Part shown: piece after piece, positions 54,130 to 63,441 of the stretch
How positions within the stretch are numbered: the stretch's first letter is position 1
How the letters are laid out: every line of letters starts with the position of its first letter
Origin: Planctomycetota bacterium
GTDB taxonomy: Bacteria; Planctomycetota; PLA2; JAEUHO01
Direction of reading: 5' to 3'
Assembly: GCA_028281445.1 (NCBI GenBank)
Contig: JANQJW010000023.1
Coordinates: forward strand, 62,001 to 126,000
Length of the DNA stretch: 64,000 bases
The notes under the pieces: generated by a model
Told to the model about the DNA's origin: nothing
Database searches by the model: none
What the model saw: the letters and a program-made list of their open reading frames with translations, nothing else
Position numbers and translations under genes: made by a program

Positions 54130-54316
54130 CGCTGTGTCTCGTCATCGCACTGCAGTCCCTCGACCGATACCTGGGTTCATACTGCTCGCCGTCGCTCACC
54201 ATGCGTCGCGGCATCTCCGAGAGCTGAATGTGCCCGTCGGGTCGCCCGAGTTAGTTGGCCAGTTCGTGGTGAAGGTCGCGAGGGAGCCGTGTGAAGCACA
54301 CTTGGAAGGTGAAGGA

Positions 54317-54379
54317 GCACCCGGTCGGGGTGGGGGGCTAAGAGGAGGCACCCAACGCGGGCGCGATCCGACCGGGTGC
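54317..54379 (-). terminator. inverted repeat downstream of the metallopeptidase gene
   Basis: Perfect 12-bp arms GCACCCGGTCGG (54317-54328) and CCGACCGGGTGC (54368-54379) lie 6 bases past the stop of the minus-strand lipoprotein metallopeptidase gene, with a 39-base loop. It is a possible factor-independent terminator or 3' stabiliser; the long loop makes this uncertain. Confidence 0.45.
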
Positions 54380-54385
54380 TGTGTG

Positions 54386-55192
54386 TCACGGCGAGTCGCT
54401 AAACTCGACAAGCGGCACCGGGGCCATGGATGCCGCGATGTCAGTGCCTAGGTGTTTGAAGTTCGCGTAGTCGCGGAGGATCTGCGTCCAGCAGGCGTGC
54501 GGTTGTGAGCACTGATGCGTGTGATTGGCCTGCGCGCACCAGCGGACGGGGAAGAGCTCAGACTCCATGATGCAGGCCGCGTCCTGGACGCCGTCTACGT
54601 ACTCATCCACGAGCAGTGGGCCGACCGACCAGGTCAGGTTGAAGAGGAAGTGCGACGCTTCATGGACCACTACGAATGTCGTCGCGTCGGAGGGCATGAC
54701 GGCGATCCGCCCACCTCGCCCCCCGATCTCACCGACTGCGCCCAGGAAGGGGACGTCCCACATCCTCGGAGGCCAGATCACGATGTCGAGGTCGGACGTG
54801 TCTAGGGGCGCGCCACCGAAGGCATAGGCAGAGGCCGTTACTCCAGGCGCGACATTGTCGCGGATTCGAATCCGATGAACCCGAACCTGTCCTTCGGAGA
54901 TGCTCCAGAGTGTGTCGTTGGTTGACACCAGCGTTGCGTAGAAGTCCTGCATTTCCCGCAAGCTGACGTTCTCAGTGAAACCAACGTGCCATGTGACGCC
55001 GTAGGGCGGATGCGCCGAGCGCGGTACCGATGGCAGTTCGCTCGTAGAGCCCAGTCCGTCATCCGGTCTGGGGCGGTCCGGCGGTACCGGAAACGGCCCG
55101 CTGCCGTCCTCAGGATCTGGCTTCTTGGCGCCGCCGCCACAGGCGCACAGCGCGGCGACTGCGATACAGAGAACAAGACGGTCGAGTCTCAC
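54386..55192 (-). CDS. lipoprotein with HExxH metallopeptidase motif
   Basis: 268 residues with a signal sequence and lipobox-like LCAC (C18), then a Pro/Asp-rich linker. TFVVVHEASHFLFNL gives a zincin HExxH (H177, E178, H181) with a downstream acidic VDEYVDG that could supply the third ligand. It is a predicted surface or periplasmic zinc peptidase of unknown substrate. The start is a GTG at 55192 with SD GGGGAG, 3 bases after the stop of the upstream gene; the four minus-strand genes from 61696 down appear to be one set. Confidence 0.7.
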   Translation of the reverse strand: MRLDRLVLCIAVAALCACGGGAKKPDPEDGSGPFPVPPDRPRPDDGLGSTSELPSVPRSAHPPYGVTWHVGFTENVSLREMQDFYATLVSTNDTLWSISEGQVRVHRIRIRDNVAPGVTASAYAFGGAPLDTSDLDIVIWPPRMWDVPFLGAVGEIGGRGGRIAVMPSDATTFVVVHEASHFLFNLTWSVGPLLVDEYVDGVQDAACIMESELFPVRWCAQANHTHQCSQPHACWTQILRDYANFKHLGTDIAASMAPVPLVEFSDSP

Positions 55193-55195
55193 TTG

Positions 55196-55987
55196 TCACT
55201 CCCCGGCGATCTGTAGGAACTCGCCGACATTCCCCACCGTCGTTCGCACGGTGTCGCCAGGCCCCAAGACGACCACGCGTACTCGCCCCTCTGTGAGTCC
55301 AGAGATCTCGAACGTGCCATCATGCGAGGTAACTGCCCGGCCCTCTCTGCCGTTGCCTTGATTGGCACGGATGACGATGCCTGAACGCGCGGGAACGATG
55401 CGTCCCTGGATCGACTTGCCGCGTTGAGGTCGCAAAGTCACGGTGCGCGTCTCGCCAGGCGAGAGGTGCAGCTCGGTCTGTGCAGGCGAGCATCCAGGCG
55501 CCTCGGCTGTGACGACAAGCGCCACCTCGGCTGGCAGGGGGCCCAGCCGTAGAAGGTCCGTTCCGTCTGCGGACGCAACTTCCTCCAGCCCGTGCATGGC
55601 GCGTAGTGTCGTCATCTCGCTGACCGCGCACTCCACGAACGCCGGTTCCGGTACCACGACTCTCATGCTCGGCTCTAGGCGTGCCCAGCACGCGCCCTGA
55701 TCCGGATGATCAATTCTAATCACGGCGGGTCTGGATGGCGTAGGGACTAGAAACTGCCCGTCGGCATCAGTGGCCCAGGACCCGCCCGAATACCCGGGAA
55801 GGAGGTGACAGGGACCGGTCTCGCTCATGACGGTAATCCGAGCGCCGGAAACTGGCTTCCCGTTGTGGCCGAAGACAAAGCCACGCGTTGTCGGCTTTTC
55901 CGAGTCCCGCGCGCTGACCTGCGCGATCATGAGGAGTGCGACGAGTGGGCAGATTCCCATGTACAGGCCTATACGAGTGCTGCTCAC
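55196..55987 (-). CDS. secreted carboxypeptidase-regulatory-like domain protein
   Basis: 263 residues with a signal peptide (LVALLMIAQVSA) and at least two carboxypeptidase-regulatory-like beta-sandwich units: GFVFGHNGKPVSGARITV followed by ATDADGQFLVPT, and later a unit ending HDGTFEISGL. Such domains are structural or binding modules outside the cell. The GTG at 55987 has a GGAGG SD. It is co-transcribed with the lipoprotein peptidase gene downstream. Confidence 0.75.
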   Translation of the reverse strand: MSSTRIGLYMGICPLVALLMIAQVSARDSEKPTTRGFVFGHNGKPVSGARITVMSETGPCHLLPGYSGGSWATDADGQFLVPTPSRPAVIRIDHPDQGACWARLEPSMRVVVPEPAFVECAVSEMTTLRAMHGLEEVASADGTDLLRLGPLPAEVALVVTAEAPGCSPAQTELHLSPGETRTVTLRPQRGKSIQGRIVPARSGIVIRANQGNGREGRAVTSHDGTFEISGLTEGRVRVVVLGPGDTVRTTVGNVGEFLQIAGE

Positions 55988-56165
55988 GAGGCCTCCGACG
56001 TCTGAACGCAGCCCTCCTTCCGCTTGCCCGCCCGCACCAGCGCCCCGTTGCTCCGTCGTCTAGGCGCTCAATGCCCTGCGACGACTCTCGTGCGGTTGCC
56101 ACTGCTACTTCGTCGGAGAGCGGCGAATCGGTTCAGGCTGACCGATCGCCTGATTCATCGTGCAG

Positions 56166-59102
56166 CTAGCGATCGGATTCGAGCGTGGCGCCGCCCGCGC
56201 CTTCTAGAGTGAGCTCTACGTCCGGAGCCGGTGCGCGCCTTGTTACGAGCGCACGGCGCCCTTGCCCGTCGCCTGCGAGGATCTCTACGTCGCGTCCTGC
56301 TGGCGCCGTATCAAACGAGAACGTACCTCCCGCACGACTGGTGATCCGCTCCAACACCGGCCCATGCCTACCGTCTTTGCATCGCTCGCGCATTACGACA
56401 GCGATCCCAACTGCGGGAGTACCGCGGGCGTATCGAACCGTGCCGCTAATGACACGAGGTTCGTCCAATGTCATGCTCAGCGCTCGGGCAGGTCGTGCAT
56501 CTGATGCCCTGGTCACTACCGCCGCCCCCGCACGGTGTGGGGCGGAGGCGGTCACAAGGAATTTCCGCGTGCGCGATGAAGGTACGGAGACGCGCCCCTC
56601 GTGGTTCGTGAACCAGGCACCGAGCCAGCGCCACCCTGGTGTCGTACCTTGCGAGAACACCTGCTCGAAGACTTGTATCTCGGCGCCCCCGAGGGGCAGA
56701 CCTCGGTCGTCTTGTACTTGAAGACTCAGGATCCTGGCGGCATCGACCGTGATCGTGCCAAAGTCCGCGGGGGTGCCAGGCCCTACGTCTCGCAGCTCCG
56801 TAACTACCGGGTGATGGCCGTCGACCTCGACACAAACCTGGGCTGACTGGTCAAGCGGCGAGATGTCGAGAGTAAAGGCGCCGGTACGGTCGGTATGCGC
56901 CTGTCTCGATCGTAGGCAACCCGCTGCTGCGTCGACTGCTGTCACAACGTGGACCCTGGCCCCGCGAATGCCACCGCCGGCGCCATCGACTACCCGCCCC
57001 GTCATGGCGCGGGCTTGCGAGAGGCGGAGATCGAGGTTCTTTGTTCCATTGCCGACGAGCGGCCATGAAGCGCATGCTCCGCCTATCGTTGTGGCGAGCA
57101 CGGCATTGGGTTGGTCGCCGCAGTACGTCATCGCGAACGCTCCGGCTGCGTCGCAAACCGTATGATCGATCACGCCTGGATCCCCCAAGAGTACGACAGT
57201 GAGCGTTGGTATGGTCGCTGCGTAGCTCACGAGGAAGCGGCCCCTTAGCGTCACGGGCCTCGGAAGGACTATCTCGTTGTCTGGCTGCGCTCCAGTCGAG
57301 CGGATGGACGCGAGCGCGCCACACGGCAGATGAGCAATGAACGAGGCCGGTCCGCTGTTTGACGCGAACGGAAATCGGGCACTCTGATCGGTGCGTCCAA
57401 ACGTCCGCCGCTGTACGTCCTGGCCATGAAAGACCTCGCCCACGAGGAATGGAGTCCGCGGCAGCGGCGTGCGGCCTGCTCCCAATAGAATCGTCGAGGT
57501 CTGTGAATGAGTCGCCACTCTCAGTGTCAGAGTGGCTGGGAGTCGCATGTATTCGAAGAGCAGCCCACGCTCGGGCCCCAGGTGCACAACGACCGCTTGC
57601 GGCTGATCGGAGGCGGGCGCGGTGAGAGAGAATCGTCCGTCATCATCCGTCGTGGACCCTTGAGTGCAGCGAGGGTCCCAATATCCGAATCGCCCACGGA
57701 CTATCGAGATCCGGCAGTTTCGAATTGGGTGACCGTTCGAGTCGACGACCTGGCCTGCGATCGTCGAGCACCTTGTCAGTTCGAACCTCAGCGGAGATCC
57801 GAGCAGCCTGTCTTCTCCTAGCGTTCGGGAGTCCGCGACCTCCTGGTAGCCCTCGGCGCGAATCACGAACAGGAGCTCGCCCGAGAGGTCCTCGGGGAAG
57901 ACAAAGGATCCATCCGGGGCAGTAGCCGCCTGGAACAGAGGCGATGAGGCGGTCGGTCCCTCGAGCAACCAGAGAAGATCTGCGGCCGCGGTTCGAGCGG
58001 GGTCTGAACGGCCATGTACCCGCACGCGCGCATCAGCTATAGGTCGGCCTTGTTCGTCGAGCACCAGACCGGTGGCTCGTTGCTCAGTATCAAACAAGAT
58101 GTCGTCGATTCGACGCTGCTGCCGGCTAAGGCGTACTGCAGCGGCCCGGGCCACAACGCGTCCATTGCGCTCCACCCGCACGTCCCACTCGCCCGACATT
58201 GCGTCGGCAAGCGTGAACTCGCCGGAAGCGTCAGTCAGCGCAGCTATTCGCTTCCCCGAAGACCTGCAGTTCGCAGTTACGATCAACCCACGTCCAGGAT
58301 GCCCGCTGCCAGATTGGAGTACGCGCCCCGTGACAGTGCCAATGTGCTCTTCCGGCTGATTGCGTTCAGGGCGTAGTGCCGTTGAAACCGCAAGCCCAGG
58401 CGGTCCGGTCGCTCGTCCGGTCATCAGTGGGGACCGATGAGGGCGATCCGCTTCACGACTGAACCAAGAGACGACGCAGCCGACGACCAGAAGCACTGTG
58501 GTGAGCAGCAGGGCCATACCTCTGCTCTTGATGCCCATGGACGATGCTGTCCAGCTCGGTCCCCGCACAAACGGCAAGAGAGTGAGCCAGACCTTCGGGT
58601 CTTCGCCAAGCCTGTCCTTGAGGTCCTCACGGAGGAGCTTGGTGGCGCGCTTCAGGCGCGTCCGGACCGTTTCGACCGAAGTGTCCGTTGCGACGGCGAT
58701 TTCCGCTGCCGACATCCCCATGAAGTACCGAAGTGTCACCGCTGAGTGATAGGGCTCCCGGAGTGATGCGACGGCGTCGGCTACCGCATCGCGGGCCTCT
58801 TCTCTTGCTAGCTTCTGGGGGGGCGCATCAGTCGCCGGACTTGTGTGGCTCTGTCTTTCGCGTTCGCTGCGCCTTCCGTTTGAACGCATGAAGTCGATTC
58901 CACGAAAACGAATCGCTCGTTTCAGCCAGTTGAGGAGTCGCCCGTCGTTCTTGGGCTTGGCGATCAGTGCGCTCAGCCAGGCCTCCTGCTCTACGTCTTC
59001 GGCGGACGCGTGGTTCTTGATGAGGCGACGCGCCCACTGTTCGGTTCGAGCGCGGTTCTCGCGATACTCCCGTTCCCAGTCGTGGTCTCTGTCGGCAGGC
59101 AT
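56166..59102 (-). CDS. ECF sigma factor fused to transmembrane helix and repeated carboxypeptidase-regulatory-like domains
   Basis: About 978 residues. Residues 20-80 (NHASAEDVEQEAWLSAL, RFRGIDFMRSNG) are sigma region 2; residues 105-160 (SLREPYHSAVTLRYFMGMSA, TSVETVRTRLKRA) are region 4. A single membrane helix (about 196-214, MALLLTTVLLVVGCVVSWF) follows, then about 750 residues of repeated beta-sandwich units marked by G.V.(D/L)..G.P..(G/D)A.V and D..G.F.(F/L) patterns. The fusion implies a membrane-tethered sigma factor whose outer part senses a signal, with release or clustering controlling promoters. The ATG at 59102 is used; a TTG precedes it. The gene lies among related secreted proteins that may be its targets. 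Confidence 0.88.
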   Translation of the reverse strand: MPADRDHDWEREYRENRARTEQWARRLIKNHASAEDVEQEAWLSALIAKPKNDGRLLNWLKRAIRFRGIDFMRSNGRRSERERQSHTSPATDAPPQKLAREEARDAVADAVASLREPYHSAVTLRYFMGMSAAEIAVATDTSVETVRTRLKRATKLLREDLKDRLGEDPKVWLTLLPFVRGPSWTASSMGIKSRGMALLLTTVLLVVGCVVSWFSREADRPHRSPLMTGRATGPPGLAVSTALRPERNQPEEHIGTVTGRVLQSGSGHPGRGLIVTANCRSSGKRIAALTDASGEFTLADAMSGEWDVRVERNGRVVARAAAVRLSRQQRRIDDILFDTEQRATGLVLDEQGRPIADARVRVHGRSDPARTAAADLLWLLEGPTASSPLFQAATAPDGSFVFPEDLSGELLFVIRAEGYQEVADSRTLGEDRLLGSPLRFELTRCSTIAGQVVDSNGHPIRNCRISIVRGRFGYWDPRCTQGSTTDDDGRFSLTAPASDQPQAVVVHLGPERGLLFEYMRLPATLTLRVATHSQTSTILLGAGRTPLPRTPFLVGEVFHGQDVQRRTFGRTDQSARFPFASNSGPASFIAHLPCGALASIRSTGAQPDNEIVLPRPVTLRGRFLVSYAATIPTLTVVLLGDPGVIDHTVCDAAGAFAMTYCGDQPNAVLATTIGGACASWPLVGNGTKNLDLRLSQARAMTGRVVDGAGGGIRGARVHVVTAVDAAAGCLRSRQAHTDRTGAFTLDISPLDQSAQVCVEVDGHHPVVTELRDVGPGTPADFGTITVDAARILSLQVQDDRGLPLGGAEIQVFEQVFSQGTTPGWRWLGAWFTNHEGRVSVPSSRTRKFLVTASAPHRAGAAVVTRASDARPARALSMTLDEPRVISGTVRYARGTPAVGIAVVMRERCKDGRHGPVLERITSRAGGTFSFDTAPAGRDVEILAGDGQGRRALVTRRAPAPDVELTLEGAGGATLESDR

Positions 59103-59398
59103 CAACTGATTCTACCGAGTACCGGAGCCGGTGCAGCGAAGATGACCTTGAACCGTTTCGGGTCGTCGCGACGAATGTACCCTCAGTGGTCCTGCGCGTT
59201 AGACCGAGACCGAGATGGAGAGAACGGATTGACCTGTGCAAGTAGCGGCCCTGGGTGCGCCAATGCAACTGTCTGCATTCTCTTCACTCTGGCGCTCCTT
59301 GTCGGCTGTGCGAGCGCGTTGATCGACAGGGGAGTGGAGTCGCGGTTCGATGCAACGCTGCGCAGACATGGTCTGCGCAGGAGCAAGCACTAGCACTC

Positions 59399-61696
59399 CT
59401 ACTTGACTACGATCTTCAGGACCGGATCTCCAGAGTCAGCGACAACTACGGCCGAGCGCCCGTCTGCCACCGAGATCGCCACGTGGTACCGCGATCCGTG
59501 CAAACCCGTGACGCGAAAGCTCCCGTCTGGTTGGATACCCGCGGCCCGCTCTCCGACATCAGAGCGCACCACGACCCGTCCTGGGCCCGCCGGCTCCCCA
59601 CCTTCCCCATACACGTTGCCGGCCAGTTCCTCTCCTGACCAGGGCTCCATCCGTAGGCGTCTCGTTCCTGCACGAACGTCCGTGAGCAGACACGTCATCG
59701 GGCTCGTCGGGCTGTAGGCGAGCACGTAGTATGCGCCCGGGGCCAAGCCTCGAAGATCGAAGTACCCGTCGGAGCGAACAGCGCTCGTCGACGAGAGTGT
59801 CCGCGGCGCGTCTAGCCGTCGAGCCTCAACCACGAACCCTGCACCTGATTCACTCGCACCTAGTGCCATCCGACCAGTGATTCGGGCCGCGGTACGCCGA
59901 AGAGTCAATTGCACTGACGCCTGCCCGGGGACCACAGCTTCCTTGTTGGCATCCCCAAGAGGGCTTCGTATCCAGAGGTGATGTGGACGCCTCTTGAGGC
60001 CTCGTATCGTGAAAGAGCCGTCGCCCTCGGTGAGTGCGATCCGGGACGTGAGCCCGACGAAGATCGATTCGTGCGCACCGTTCAGTTCCGCGTCGACGAA
60101 TGCCGAATGATCGACCACACCGTCGACCAGTCGCGCTAGCCCAAGCTTGTCGTCCGGTATCTCCACGGCGTGAACCGCAACTCCGGCGCCGGCGCGACGG
60201 CCGTTCTCGAGGACGACGGTCCCGCTTAGCGACGCGGCAGGAGCCAGCGCGACGCCAACCGGTTTCGGACCAGGCCTGAGCCCAGCCCGTCGGTACGTAC
60301 CCAGTGTTCCCTGTGGCCCTGTTGATTCCCCTTCAAGAACGTAGGTCAGGGTGTCTGGTAGCGGCGGACTCTCGAATTCCGCACCGTTCGCTAGCTCGTG
60401 TAGCGAGAACTTGCGGCTCCAGATGACGCGCTCTCCTTCACCGGGATAGCGACGGAGCTGGAGCCACACATGGCGCACGTCAGCACTTTGATCGAGTGGC
60501 ACCGTCATCGTGCCGCGGAGTGTGTTGTGACCTGGCAGAGAAAGACGAGCGTTTGTGGTTCCCACGAAGACTCGCACACCAGCCGATGCAGGCACAGGCG
60601 ACCCCGCGAGTCGGGCGATCAGGCGTACGTGGCCTGGTGGCAGGCCGTCAATGGTGAAAGATGAGTCGTCACTGATTCGGGCGCCCTTGATCATGAGGGC
60701 GCCCGGGCCCGTGCTCGAGTTGACGCGTGCAGGATCCTCCGCCTGTCCAGATGTCAGCAAGGTGTACCTAGCCTCGATCTGTAGCTGTCCCGCGACGATT
60801 CCGTCCACAGTTCCGCGGACTGCGCCCGCTCGTCGTAGGCGCACGATGTATGGCGCGTCGCGCTCTTCCACCGGAAGGAGAAGTGCCGGTGCGTATGGAA
60901 GGGGCGCCCAGTCTTCGGTCGCCGCGTCTTCGATGATCAAGCCGATGGGCGGTAGTCCGACGACAGTCACGGATGCCGCCTGATCCGGCTCCGGCTCCAC
61001 CTTGCCCTCTGCAGTCGATCCGATGCTCCCCTGAGAGATGCGCGTGTAGCCCCACGCGGGAACGTCGCGTCCCGACGGATCGAGAACTCGTACGCGTACA
61101 GCGAAGCCGGCTTCGTACTGTGGCCGTAGCGGCCATCGGATTCGAACGTCTCGGCGACCTGCTTCTACGCCTTCGACGACGACCTGGGTGCTGGGCCCGA
61201 TCAGGCCGTCTGATGTGGGAATGTGGATGCGCCGGTCGACGGATGATCGAACCAACGCGTGCGCTGTGAGACGAAAGCGCCCCTCTGGAAGCCCCTCGAA
61301 CACAAACTGCCCGTGTTCGTCCGTCGAGCACGTCTCGGATTCCCATTCCACATCGACCCCAGAGTCATCCAGTTCTGCTGTCACATCGATTCCGTCCACA
61401 GACTCGCCGTTCGGGCCGAGAACTCGCCCGACGATAACTTCGTCTTCGAGCTGATCTAGGTCATCGCCCGCGATGTCATCCCAGGTTTCCGTCGGCCCCG
61501 GGACGGCCTCTCCGCGGCCCGCCGGAGTGTCTGGTAGCACGCGCACCACCAATGAGGGGGGCGTTGAGCTTGAAGTTGATTCACGTTCGCGTGTCTGTGT
61601 TCGCGCGCCCAGATCGTCGTCTAACCAGATGTACAGTCCAGTGGCAAGTGCCGCCACGGCGACCGCCTGGACCAGGGTCTTGTTGCGCAGTCTCAT
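59399..61696 (-). CDS. membrane-anchored carboxypeptidase-regulatory-like domain protein
   Basis: 765 residues. A basic N-terminus and one hydrophobic helix (VQAVAVAALATGLYIWL, about 9-25) anchor or export it. The rest is a string of carboxypeptidase-regulatory-like units (VIVGRVLGPNGESVDGIDV, TDEHGQFVFEGLPEGRFRL, GDGSFTIRGLKRRPHHLWI and others). It resembles the outer part of the neighbouring sigma fusion. It is upstream of that gene on the same strand with a 296-base gap. Confidence 0.8.
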   Translation of the reverse strand: MRLRNKTLVQAVAVAALATGLYIWLDDDLGARTQTRERESTSSSTPPSLVVRVLPDTPAGRGEAVPGPTETWDDIAGDDLDQLEDEVIVGRVLGPNGESVDGIDVTAELDDSGVDVEWESETCSTDEHGQFVFEGLPEGRFRLTAHALVRSSVDRRIHIPTSDGLIGPSTQVVVEGVEAGRRDVRIRWPLRPQYEAGFAVRVRVLDPSGRDVPAWGYTRISQGSIGSTAEGKVEPEPDQAASVTVVGLPPIGLIIEDAATEDWAPLPYAPALLLPVEERDAPYIVRLRRAGAVRGTVDGIVAGQLQIEARYTLLTSGQAEDPARVNSSTGPGALMIKGARISDDSSFTIDGLPPGHVRLIARLAGSPVPASAGVRVFVGTTNARLSLPGHNTLRGTMTVPLDQSADVRHVWLQLRRYPGEGERVIWSRKFSLHELANGAEFESPPLPDTLTYVLEGESTGPQGTLGTYRRAGLRPGPKPVGVALAPAASLSGTVVLENGRRAGAGVAVHAVEIPDDKLGLARLVDGVVDHSAFVDAELNGAHESIFVGLTSRIALTEGDGSFTIRGLKRRPHHLWIRSPLGDANKEAVVPGQASVQLTLRRTAARITGRMALGASESGAGFVVEARRLDAPRTLSSTSAVRSDGYFDLRGLAPGAYYVLAYSPTSPMTCLLTDVRAGTRRLRMEPWSGEELAGNVYGEGGEPAGPGRVVVRSDVGERAAGIQPDGSFRVTGLHGSRYHVAISVADGRSAVVVADSGDPVLKIVVK

Positions 61697-61920
61697 TGTG
61701 CCGCACCTATATCACGCCGTGTGAACGTGTCACTGCATCCCGAAGTTCTCAGCCTCACGAATCGAGGCGTTCCGTTTGTTCCTGAACCACCGGGACCGTC
61801 GGTGACGAAATGAAATCGTAGTCCGGGAGTTCTTCGGTCTACAGCGTGCGAGGCCTCGACGCGCACCACCAACGCACGAGAGCAGACTGCATACGAGACT
61901 CACGCCGCGTTGGAGGAAAC

Positions 61921-63363
61921 ATGCGCGTCATCTTCTGTCTTCTCCTTAGCTTCTCTGTTACGTCGCTGGTTGCATGCGGGACCGGAGTGTCTCCTGTATC
62001 CAACGAGGTCACGCCAAGTGACTTCGGTAGCCGAGTTCGCGTTCTCTCGGCGGACCTCGACGGTGACGGTCTTCGAGATCTCGTCGTCGCAGGGGACACG
62101 GGATACAACGAGTGCTACCGCGCGACCATAGAAGGGGAGTATGTCCGCGTCGGCTGCGACGACATCGAGCGCGTCCTAGCCGGTCTGGGAGAGCCGACAC
62201 CCGGGGAGTTTCTGGTCCACGAGGTGTCCACAGTGTCCGGAGAGCAGCTCCCTCCGGTGCTCACCCTGTATGACGGGCCCGTCGTAGGTGGTTCCGGCAC
62301 GGAGCCTGTGGTCGAAAGGGTGATCCCGTCCGAGGCGTCGGCCGGAGGCGTCATCGTGCTGACGGGACGAGATCTTGCGGCGACCGACGGTTCGACAGCG
62401 GTAACGGCCGGCGGCGTCGAGGGAGAAGTGCTCGTTGCCTTTGGGGGACTCGTGCTTTGGCGGCTCCCAAGTACGCTGCCGACCGGCTCTCAGGCTGTGA
62501 CCGTGACGCGGTCGGGGCAGGTCAGCGGTGCGGCGATTGTCACGGTTGGTGCACCTCCCGGGCCTGTGGTTCAGGCTTCTTCGCCCAGTCCCCTTGTCCG
62601 TGGGTCCCTTGCCTACCTTGCCGGAGCGGGCTTCGGCGGTCTTCAGGACACGGTTCAGGTGCAAGTCTCTGGCGTGCTCGCAGCCCACGTTCAGGCACTC
62701 GACAACTTCCTCGTCTTCCGTGTGCCCCAAGCCGCAACGACCGGCAACTTGGTTGTGCTCGTCAACGGGGTCTCGTCGCCGGTCCACGCGGTCACGGTCG
62801 TTGACGCAGTCTCCGCGCCTGTGCTCAACAGCCTCACTCCTTCGGAGGCTCCGCCAGGCGCTTTGGTTCGCTTGGACGGGACCAGCTTCTGGGTCCCGCA
62901 CGAGTTCCCCGAGGTGACCCTTGGAGGGCAGCCCGTCGTAGTGTGGCAATCAACTGCGGGGTCAATCGAGATTGTCGTACCGGCAGGTGCCGCAAGCGGA
63001 GATGTCGTCGTCCGCCGCGGAAGTAGGGTCTCCAACCCGCTGCGTCTATCGGTTCGGAGCCGACTCGCGCCTCGCGTGGACTCGATCAGTCCTGCCCAGG
63101 CCACGGCTGGCACGCTCGTCACGATCGTGGGGCGGGATCTCTACGATCTGTCTGGTGCGGGGACCACTCAGGGAGACGGCTCGCCGTCCGGTCCTGCTTC
63201 TCCGGGAACCGTGTACTTCGGTGGTGCGCCAGCCTTGCACGCTTGGCCCACGCCCAGCGGTTGGATGTCAAGAGTCCCCGCTGGTTTGAATCCCGGAGTT
63301 GTCGGCGTCGTTGTCGAGGTCGGGGGGACGGCAAGTCCCTCGTTCTCCTTCACTGCGCAGTAG
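61921..63363 (+). CDS. IPT/TIG-domain lipoprotein
   Basis: About 480 residues. The signal ends in SLVACG (lipobox). An FG-GAP/VCBS-like stretch (SADLDGDGLRDLVVAGD) precedes four IPT/TIG immunoglobulin-like domains, each opening with a P-S-(E/P/Q)-A-x-x-G pattern (VIPSEASAGGVIVLTG, SLTPSEAPPGALVRL, SISPAQATAGTLVTIVG). Such proteins are surface adhesion or scaffold proteins. The ATG at 61921 has a GGAGG SD; the frame extends to 61846 without a signal sequence. Confidence 0.8.
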   Translation: MRVIFCLLLSFSVTSLVACGTGVSPVSNEVTPSDFGSRVRVLSADLDGDGLRDLVVAGDTGYNECYRATIEGEYVRVGCDDIERVLAGLGEPTPGEFLVHEVSTVSGEQLPPVLTLYDGPVVGGSGTEPVVERVIPSEASAGGVIVLTGRDLAATDGSTAVTAGGVEGEVLVAFGGLVLWRLPSTLPTGSQAVTVTRSGQVSGAAIVTVGAPPGPVVQASSPSPLVRGSLAYLAGAGFGGLQDTVQVQVSGVLAAHVQALDNFLVFRVPQAATTGNLVVLVNGVSSPVHAVTVVDAVSAPVLNSLTPSEAPPGALVRLDGTSFWVPHEFPEVTLGGQPVVVWQSTAGSIEIVVPAGAASGDVVVRRGSRVSNPLRLSVRSRLAPRVDSISPAQATAGTLVTIVGRDLYDLSGAGTTQGDGSPSGPASPGTVYFGGAPALHAWPTPSGWMSRVPAGLNPGVVGVVVEVGGTASPSFSFTAQ

Positions 63364-63441
63364 TGCGCGGGTCAGTTCGTGAACCGATGCAGTGCCGCCT
63401 GCCGTAATTGCGGGTAGTCATCCAACCAGGAGTACCTCAAC

